A stretch of DNA of 40,721 nucleotides, taken from positions 1 to 40,721 of the forward strand of contig CAJNDL010000017.1 of NCBI GenBank assembly GCA_905221505.1. The letters run 5' to 3'. Positions within the stretch are counted from its first letter, which is position 1, and each line of letters starts with the position of its first letter. Below the pieces are notes generated by a model that saw nothing but the letters and a program-made list of their open reading frames with translations, ran no database searches and was not told the origin of the DNA. The stretch comes from a bacterium. Lineage in GTDB: Bacteria > Bacillota > Bacilli > Lactobacillales > Streptococcaceae. Made by a program: the position numbers and the translations under genes. This document shows, in pieces, positions 35,506-40,721 of the stretch.

Positions 35506-35924
35506 TCGATATTCAAGGAATCAAAGAAGCTCTACCCCACCGTTATCCTATGCTTCTAGTGGACCGTGTCTTGGAAGTGAGCGAGGATACTATTGTTGCC
35601 ATCAAAAATGTGACCATCAATGAGCCCTTCTTTAACGGTCATTTTCCTCAATATCCAGTCATGCCAGGTGTTCTGATCATGGAAGCTTTGGCGCAAACAG
35701 CGGGTGTTTTGGAGTTGTCTAAGCCTGAAAATAAGGGGAAGCTGGTCTTTTATGCTGGTATGGACAAGGTTAAATTTAAGAAGCAAGTTGTACCAGGCGA
35801 CCAATTGGTTATGACGGCAACGTTTGTAAAACGTCGTGGCACCATTGCTGTGGTTGAAGCCAAAGCTGAAGTGGATGGCAAGCTTGCAGCTAGTGGTACT
35901 CTAACCTTTGCAATAGGGAACTAA
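35502..35924 (+). CDS. fabZ: 3-hydroxyacyl-ACP dehydratase
   Basis: 140-residue hot-dog-fold dehydratase that forms trans-2-enoyl-ACP. The active site is H47 ([12 protein letters not shown]) and E61 ([11 protein letters not shown]). No FabA-like isomerase is present, consistent with isomerisation by FabM. It sits between accB and accC, as is usual for streptococci. Confidence 0.95.
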   Translation: MIDIQGIKEALPHRYPMLLVDRVLEVSEDTIVAIKNVTINEPFFNGHFPQYPVMPGVLIMEALAQTAGVLELSKPENKGKLVFYAGMDKVKFKKQVVPGDQLVMTATFVKRRGTIAVVEAKAEVDGKLAASGTLTFAIGN

Positions 35925-35935
35925 GGAGGTTCTCC

Positions 35936-37303
35936 ATGTTTCGAAAAATTTTAATTGCCAATCGTGGTGAAATTGCGGTCCGTATTATCCGTGCGGCGCG
36001 TGAATTGGGCATTGCGACGGTAGCTGTTTATTCAACTGCTGATAAGGAAGCCCTTCATACACTTTTGGCAGATGAAGCTGTTTGTATCGGCCCTGGTAAG
36101 GCAACGGAGTCTTATCTTAACATTAATGCGGTTCTATCAGCTGCAGTCTTGACTGAGGCAGAAGCTATTCACCCCGGTTTTGGATTTCTCAGTGAAAATT
36201 CCAAATTTGCAACTATGTGTGAAGAAGTGGGTATCAAATTTATCGGTCCATCTGGTCATGTTATGGATATGATGGGGGACAAGATCAATGCGCGTGCTCA
36301 GATGATCAAAGCAGGTGTGCCTGTCATTCCAGGGTCGGATGGAGAAGTACATAACTCTGAGGAAGCCTTGATTGTTGCTGAAAAAATTGGCTATCCTGTT
36401 ATGCTCAAGGCTTCAGCAGGTGGTGGTGGTAAAGGGATTCGTAAGGTTGAAAAACCAGAAGACCTCGTTTCCGCCTTTGAAACAGCCTCTAGTGAAGCCA
36501 AGGCCAATTATGGCAATGGTGCCATGTACATTGAACGGGTTATCTATCCAGCTCGTCACATCGAGGTTCAAATCCTAGGAGATGAACATGGGAATGTAAT
36601 TCACTTGGGGGAACGAGATTGTTCTCTTCAAAGGAATAACCAAAAGGTTTTGGAAGAAAGTCCTTCGATTGCAATCGGAAAAACGCTGCGTCATGAAATT
36701 GGTTCTGCGGCTGTTCGAGCTGCAGAGTCTGTTGGCTATGAGAATGCAGGGACAATCGAGTTTCTTCTTGATGAAGCTAGTGGCAATTTCTATTTCATGG
36801 AAATGAATACTCGTGTACAAGTAGAACATCCTGTTACAGAGTTTGTCTCAGGTGTGGATATCGTTAAGGAACAGATTCGCATTGCGGCAGGTCAGCCTCT
36901 GTCTGTTAAGCAAGAAGATATTGTCCTACGTGGTCATGCTATCGAGTGTCGGATCAATGCAGAAAATCCAGCCTTCAACTTTGCTCCAAGTCCAGGTAAG
37001 ATTACCAATCTCTATCTTCCAAGTGGAGGAGTCGGCTTGCGCGTGGATTCAGCAGTTTATCCAGGTTATACCATTCCGCCTTATTATGATAGCATGATTG
37101 CTAAAATCATCGTTCACGGCGAAAATCGTTTTGATGCTTTGATGAAAATGCAACGTGCCCTCTATGAATTAGAGATTGAAGGGGTGCAGACCAATGCAGA
37201 TTTCCAGCTTGACCTCATTTCAGATCGCAATGTCATTGCTGGAGATTACGATACTTCCTTCTTGATGGAAACCTTTTTACCCAAGTATCAAGAAAAAGAA
37301 TAA
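35936..37303 (+). CDS. accC: Biotin carboxylase subunit of acetyl-CoA carboxylase
   Basis: 455-residue ATP-grasp enzyme that carboxylates biotin on AccB using bicarbonate and ATP. N-terminal FRKILIANRGEIAVRIIRAA is the pre-ATP-grasp signature. The glycine-rich ATP loop is KASAGGGGKGIRKV. The metal and catalytic residues lie in FMEMNTRVQVEHPVTE. The ribosome-binding site AAGGAGG is strong. Length is standard. Confidence 0.97.
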   Translation: MFRKILIANRGEIAVRIIRAARELGIATVAVYSTADKEALHTLLADEAVCIGPGKATESYLNINAVLSAAVLTEAEAIHPGFGFLSENSKFATMCEEVGIKFIGPSGHVMDMMGDKINARAQMIKAGVPVIPGSDGEVHNSEEALIVAEKIGYPVMLKASAGGGGKGIRKVEKPEDLVSAFETASSEAKANYGNGAMYIERVIYPARHIEVQILGDEHGNVIHLGERDCSLQRNNQKVLEESPSIAIGKTLRHEIGSAAVRAAESVGYENAGTIEFLLDEASGNFYFMEMNTRVQVEHPVTEFVSGVDIVKEQIRIAAGQPLSVKQEDIVLRGHAIECRINAENPAFNFAPSPGKITNLYLPSGGVGLRVDSAVYPGYTIPPYYDSMIAKIIVHGENRFDALMKMQRALYELEIEGVQTNADFQLDLISDRNVIAGDYDTSFLMETFLPKYQEKE

Positions 37304-37339
37304 AATGACTTTAAGAGTTTAAACCGAAAAGGGGAATCA

Positions 37340-38206
37340 ATGGCTCTATTTAGTAAAAAAGATAAGTATATTCGAATCAATCCCAATCGTTCGGTTAGGG
37401 AAAAACCTCAAGCCAAGCCAGAGGTTCCAGATGAATTATTCTCCCAGTGTCCGGGTTGTAAGCATACCATCTATCAGAAGGATCTGGGAAGTGAGCGTAT
37501 TTGTCCGCACTGTAGCTATACCTTTCGTATTTCTGCCCAAGAGCGCTTGGCTTTGACGATTGATATGGGAACCTTTAAGGAATTGTTTACAGGGATTGAA
37601 AGTAAGGATCCCTTGCATTTCCCTGGTTATCAAAAGAAACTGGCAACCATGCGTGAAAAAACAGGTCTGGATGAAGCCGTTGTGACAGGAACAGCTCTTA
37701 TTAAAGGTCAGACTGTGGCTCTTGGGATTATGGATTCCAACTTTATCATGGCTTCTATGGGTACGGTTGTAGGTGAAAAAATCACTCGTTTGTTTGAGTA
37801 TGCGACTGTCGAACAATTGCCAGTTGTTCTCTTCACAGCATCTGGTGGAGCCCGTATGCAGGAAGGAATCATGAGTCTCATGCAGATGGCTAAGATTTCT
37901 GCAGCGGTTAAACGCCATTCAAATTCAGGCCTCTTTTACCTGACTATTTTGACAGATCCAACGACAGGTGGTGTAACAGCTTCTTTCGCTATGGAAGGGG
38001 ATATCATTTTAGCTGAACCACAGAGCTTGGTTGGTTTTGCTGGACGTCGTGTCATTGAAAATACGGTTCGTGAAAGCTTGCCTGAGGATTTCCAAAAGGC
38101 AGAATTCCTATTGGAGCATGGCTTTGTGGATGCTATTGTCAAAAGAAGAGACTTGCCAGATACCATTGCTAGCCTAGTCAGATTGCACGGAGGGAGTCCT
38201 AGATGA
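37340..38206 (+). CDS. accD: Acetyl-CoA carboxylase carboxyltransferase beta subunit
   Basis: 288 residues with an N-terminal four-Cys zinc ribbon (C37, C40, C55, C58) followed by the crotonase-like carboxyltransferase fold ([36 protein letters not shown]). It pairs with AccA to transfer the carboxyl group to acetyl-CoA. The stop codon overlaps the accA start (ATGA), which helps equal synthesis of the two subunits. Confidence 0.96.
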   Translation: MALFSKKDKYIRINPNRSVREKPQAKPEVPDELFSQCPGCKHTIYQKDLGSERICPHCSYTFRISAQERLALTIDMGTFKELFTGIESKDPLHFPGYQKKLATMREKTGLDEAVVTGTALIKGQTVALGIMDSNFIMASMGTVVGEKITRLFEYATVEQLPVVLFTASGGARMQEGIMSLMQMAKISAAVKRHSNSGLFYLTILTDPTTGGVTASFAMEGDIILAEPQSLVGFAGRRVIENTVRESLPEDFQKAEFLLEHGFVDAIVKRRDLPDTIASLVRLHGGSPR

Positions 38207-38970
38207 ATATTGCAAAAATAGTCAGAGAAGCGCGTGAGCAGAGTCGCTTGACAACCTTGGACTTTGCGACAGGCATTTTTGATGAATTTATCCAATTACA
38301 TGGTGATCGTTCTTTTCGAGATGATGGTGCAGTTGTTGGTGGTATCGGCTGGCTTGGAAATCAAGCTGTAACAGTGGTTGGTATCCAAAAAGGAAAGAGT
38401 TTACAAGATAACCTCAAACGGAATTTTGGACAACCGCATCCAGAAGGTTACCGCAAGGCCCTACGGTTGATGAAACAGGCTGAAAAGTTTGGCCGTCCAG
38501 TAGTGACCTTTATCAATACAGCAGGTGCCTATCCGGGTGTGGGAGCAGAAGAACGTGGACAGGGAGAAGCCATCGCTCGCAATCTCATGGAAATGAGTGA
38601 CTTGAAAGTTCCGATTATCGCTATCATTATCGGTGAAGGTGGTTCAGGTGGGGCTCTGGCTCTGGCAGTCGCAGACCGCGTCTGGATGCTGGAAAATTCT
38701 ATCTATGCCATTCTCAGTCCAGAAGGCTTTGCTTCCATTCTATGGAAGGATGGCAGTCGTGCTATGGAGGCAGCAGAACTGATGAAAATCACTTCACATG
38801 AGCTGTTAGAAATGGAAGTGGTGGACAAGGTGATTTCTGAAGCAGGACTTTCTAGTAAAGAACTGATTAAGAGTGTAAAGAAAGAAATCCAAACGGAGCT
38901 AGCCCTACTTTCACAAAAATCGTTAGAAGAGTTGTTGGAAGAACGTTACCAACGATTTAGAAAATACTAA
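38203..38970 (+). CDS. accA: Acetyl-CoA carboxylase carboxyltransferase alpha subunit
   Basis: 255-residue partner of AccD. Core motifs are [46 protein letters not shown] (in two parts) and [17 protein letters not shown], the second oxyanion site. It is shorter than the E. coli protein (about 319 residues) because it lacks the N-terminal extension, which is normal for streptococci. It is the last gene of the fab/acc operon, with a long terminator directly after it. Confidence 0.96.
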   Translation: MNIAKIVREAREQSRLTTLDFATGIFDEFIQLHGDRSFRDDGAVVGGIGWLGNQAVTVVGIQKGKSLQDNLKRNFGQPHPEGYRKALRLMKQAEKFGRPVVTFINTAGAYPGVGAEERGQGEAIARNLMEMSDLKVPIIAIIIGEGGSGGALALAVADRVWMLENSIYAILSPEGFASILWKDGSRAMEAAELMKITSHELLEMEVVDKVISEAGLSSKELIKSVKKEIQTELALLSQKSLEELLEERYQRFRKY

Positions 38971-38973
38971 TAT

Positions 38974-39006
38974 AAAAACTAGAACTGGCAGTCAGTTCTA
39001 GTTTTT
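38974..39006. terminator. Terminator of the fab/acc operon
   Basis: Perfect 14-bp stem AAAAACTAGAACTG (38974-38987) / CAGTTCTAGTTTTT (38993-39006) with a 5-base loop. A-rich on one side and T-rich on the other, so it could act in both directions. Confidence 0.93.
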
Positions 39007-39034
39007 ATGTGGTTCTCTGTGTCGAGGTAACAAC

Positions 39035-39066
39035 AAAAAGTGCTTGGAAGACCAAACACCTTTTTG
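39035..39066 (-). terminator. Terminator of efp-asp23-nusB
   Basis: On the minus strand the arms GTGTTTGG / CCAAGCAC (one mismatch) enclose TCTT, followed by TTTTTG. It lies just after the nusB stop codon. An A run on the other side makes it symmetrical. Confidence 0.7.
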
Positions 39067-39067
39067 A

Positions 39068-39493
39068 TTATTCATTTTCTTCAGTAACAAATTGACTGAG
39101 TAGTCCGTTGATAAAGCGGGCTGATTTTTGATCTGAAAAATTCTTAGCAAGTTCAATGGCTTCATTGACTGCTACCAGCTGAGGTGTATCAAATGAAGTG
39201 ATTTCAAAGATACCCAAGCGTAGTAAGTTTTTTTCGACCAAGGTCAAGCGTTCAACTGTCCAGCCTGACTTGAGGTGCTGGTTGATTTGTTTATCCAACT
39301 CGTCTTTTTGAGCTTGAACACCAGAAACCAAGTTCAGAAGAAAGGCAGGAATTTGCACATCTTCATCTTCACGGTCATGCGTGTAGGCAAAGCGACAAGC
39401 TGTTTCCATATCTGTGTCGAATTCAAGGCTCATGAGAGCTTGAAAAGCGCATTTACGAAGTTCGCGTCTAGATTCTAATAATGGACTAGTCAT
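39068..39493 (-). CDS. nusB: Transcription antitermination factor NusB
   Basis: 141-residue all-helical RNA-binding protein that acts with NusE (S10) at boxA of rRNA operons. Recognisable blocks are [17 protein letters not shown] near the start and [20 protein letters not shown] near the end. It overlaps the upstream Asp23-family gene by eight bases. Compared with my memory of the pneumococcal protein it has more than a dozen substitutions, mostly conservative, as expected for S. mitis or a similar species. Confidence 0.95.
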   Translation of the reverse strand: MTSPLLESRRELRKCAFQALMSLEFDTDMETACRFAYTHDREDEDVQIPAFLLNLVSGVQAQKDELDKQINQHLKSGWTVERLTLVEKNLLRLGIFEITSFDTPQLVAVNEAIELAKNFSDQKSARFINGLLSQFVTEENE

Positions 39494-39875
39494 TGAGGAA
39501 GTCCTCGTTAAATAGATCTTTCAACTCAGGTTTTGGTGTTTTGTCTGGAACGATTCCTGCAACATGGATATTAACAGCAGCAAGTTCCACATCAGCCATA
39601 TCTCGGACAGCATCTTTGACTGCTTTTTGAATAGCAAGAGCCACTTTTGGTACTTTCACACCGTACTCAAGGTAGAGATAGATGTCAGCAGTTAGTTCTT
39701 CATTGCTTTCTTTTAAGTAGACGCCACGACCAAGAGAGAGTTTTGATAGGGTATCAGATACGGATTTATTTGAAAATGAATGGACACCATCAACTTTAGC
39801 AGTTGCGATGGCAATGATTTTTTCAAGTACACGTGGAGCGATAACGATTTCGCCAAATTGTTCTTCAGTTCCCAT
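39486..39875 (-). CDS. Asp23/Gls24-family envelope stress protein
   Basis: 129-residue protein with the Asp23 domain: [25 protein letters not shown] at the start, then [52 protein letters not shown] in short blocks. It has no signal peptide or membrane helix, so it is cytoplasmic and perhaps membrane-associated through partners as in Staphylococcus. It lies between efp and nusB, a conserved order in streptococci. A role in envelope homeostasis is known for relatives and inferred here. Confidence 0.9.
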   Translation of the reverse strand: MGTEEQFGEIVIAPRVLEKIIAIATAKVDGVHSFSNKSVSDTLSKLSLGRGVYLKESNEELTADIYLYLEYGVKVPKVALAIQKAVKDAVRDMADVELAAVNIHVAGIVPDKTPKPELKDLFNEDFLND

Positions 39876-39896
39876 AGAATGACCTCTTTCTAGAGA

Positions 39897-40457
39897 TTAG
39901 GCACGAGAAACGTAAGTTCCTTCTGCAGTGTTGATGATCAATTTTTGTCCAGCTTCGATGAAGTCAGGAACGTTGACAACAAGTCCAGTTTCCATAGTTG
40001 CTGGTTTACCAGAACCTGTAACAGTAGCACCTTTGATAGATGGTTGTGTTTCAGCGACTGTCAATTCAACAGTAGTTGGTACAGTGACACCGATTACTTC
40101 AGTTCCGTAGAATTGGATTTTCACATCAGAGTTTTCAAGGATGTAAAGCAATTCATTTTCAACGTTTACGACTGGGATTTCGTATTGGTCGTAAGTTTCA
40201 GTGTTCATGAAGTAGGCAGTTTCATCCATTTTGTACAAGTATTGAGCTGGAACAGTTTCGATAATAGCTTGTTCGAATTTTTCTTCTGGACGGTAGCTTG
40301 TGTCAAATGTAGAACCAGTACGGACATCACGCAATTTCATACGCATGATCGTGTTCCCTTTACCTGGTTTGTGGTGGCTAGCTTCCAAAACGCGGATCAA
40401 TTTTCCGTCTGCAGTTTCAAATGTCATACCAGCTTTCAATTTGCTTGCTTCAATCAT
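39897..40457 (-). CDS. efp: Translation elongation factor P
   Basis: 186-residue, three-domain, tRNA-shaped factor that relieves ribosome stalling at polyproline stretches. Domain I starts [35 protein letters not shown], shown here in its two halves: the loop HHKPGKGN places K33 at the tip, the position modified in other bacteria. Domains II and III are of normal length and end with the usual YVSRA-like tail. No modification gene is nearby. It heads a minus-strand unit with the Asp23-family gene and nusB. Confidence 0.96.
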   Translation of the reverse strand: MIEASKLKAGMTFETADGKLIRVLEASHHKPGKGNTIMRMKLRDVRTGSTFDTSYRPEEKFEQAIIETVPAQYLYKMDETAYFMNTETYDQYEIPVVNVENELLYILENSDVKIQFYGTEVIGVTVPTTVELTVAETQPSIKGATVTGSGKPATMETGLVVNVPDFIEAGQKLIINTAEGTYVSRA

Positions 40458-40491
40458 GTTTTTACCTCTTTAATAAATATTATTACTCTTC

Positions 40492-40500
40492 ATTTTACCA
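40492..40500 (-). promoter_or_regulatory. Extended -10 promoter of efp
   Basis: On the minus strand TG-G-TAAAAT (40500-40492), about 35 bases before the efp start. A weak TTATTT lies 17 bases upstream. AAAGAGGT is the ribosome-binding site. Confidence 0.65.
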
Positions 40501-40613
40501 TAAAATGTTCTGGAAATAAAGCCAAAATAGTTATTGGGAGATGGTAGGGGAGAAAAAAACCAACCTCAGGGCGAGTCCACTGAAAAAATAGGTCTCTTAC
40601 TTTTAATGAAATG

Positions 40614-40661
40614 AAAACCGAGGAATCTCTCGTCAATTTGAGCGAATTCCTCGGTTATTTT
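40614..40661. terminator. Terminator-like hairpin near the right edge
   Basis: 11-bp stem AACCGAGGAAT (40616-40626) / ATTCCTCGGTT (40646-40656), flanked by AAAA on the left and ATTTT on the right, so it could act in both directions. The stop codon of the minus-strand frame ending at 40655 lies inside the right arm. Confidence 0.75.
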
Positions 40662-40721
40662 GTATTTATTAAGGTCATAATTCGTTTCATATTGACCACG
40701 AAGATGGTTGTGGCTGCCTGT
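40655..40721 (-). CDS. C-terminus of an unidentified protein, possibly a transposase
   Basis: The minus strand enters from the right edge in an open frame reading QAATTIFVVNMKRIMTLINT, then K and TAA at 40655-40657. The Asn-Met-Lys-Arg-Ile/Met-Leu ending resembles the C-termini of IS1182/IS5-type transposases (NxKxxxxL). Just beyond it the plus strand at about 40574-40592 reads GTCCACTGAAAAAATAGGT, which could be an element end. Only 21 codons are visible, so both the family and whether it is coding at all remain tentative. Confidence 0.4.
   Translation of the reverse strand, partial: QAATTIFVVNMKRIMTLINTK

Overview
The window is chromosomal DNA from a mitis-group Streptococcus (S. mitis, S. 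pseudopneumoniae or S. pneumoniae). The signs are a choline-binding surface protein, a BOX repeat, an IS630-Spn1-type transposon end, a mevalonate operon followed by liaFSR, the FabT-controlled fab/acc cluster with FabK and FabM, and the order serS-manO-lysC-fabMT. The gene order matches the pneumococcal chromosome as I remember it. Several proteins, NusB and FabG for example, differ from remembered pneumococcal sequences at enough positions that S. mitis or a close relative is more likely than S. pneumoniae itself. That species call is inference.

Layout. Bases 1-190 hold debris of mobile elements: the 5' end of an IS630-type transposase and a solitary ISL3-type paired-end hairpin. Next comes a CbpC/F/J-type choline-binding protein (296-1234). 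The operon mvaK1-mvaD-mvaK2-fni (1360-5161) makes isopentenyl diphosphate and dimethylallyl diphosphate for undecaprenyl-phosphate and cell-wall synthesis. It is followed by the cell-envelope stress system liaF-liaS-liaR with alkD attached, then tig. A minus-strand block, recD2, a BOX element, and rnhC-lepB, meets the plus-strand zapA-cvpA and mutS2. A glycine riboswitch controls an Na+/alanine-glycine symporter. An AhpD-like protein and a TDT-family membrane protein follow.

Between the TDT gene and serS (about 20598-24567) lies an AT-rich accessory module: a TetR regulator, an ABC ATPase, a large ABC-2-type permease, a short DUF1648/SdpI-like membrane protein, and a YtrA-type GntR regulator. 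The same 13-base operator, TGACAAATTGTCA, lies in the tetR promoter and just downstream of the -10 box of the transporter promoter. The right edge of the module carries a second copy of the ISL3 paired-end hairpin, a truncated ISL3 transposase and a degenerate terminal repeat. This is the part of the window most likely to have been acquired, and the best candidate for a little-described system, probably export of or immunity to a peptide or antibiotic.

The rest is core. serS has a T-box leader and sits with an orphan manO-like gene and lysC on the minus strand. The complete type II fatty-acid synthesis cluster runs fabM, fabT-fabH-acpP, fabK-fabD-fabG-fabF-accB-fabZ-accC-accD-accA, with FabT-like operators before fabT and fabK and a weaker look-alike before fabM. 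efp-asp23-nusB run on the minus strand, and the last bases encode the C-terminus of another protein, possibly a transposase.
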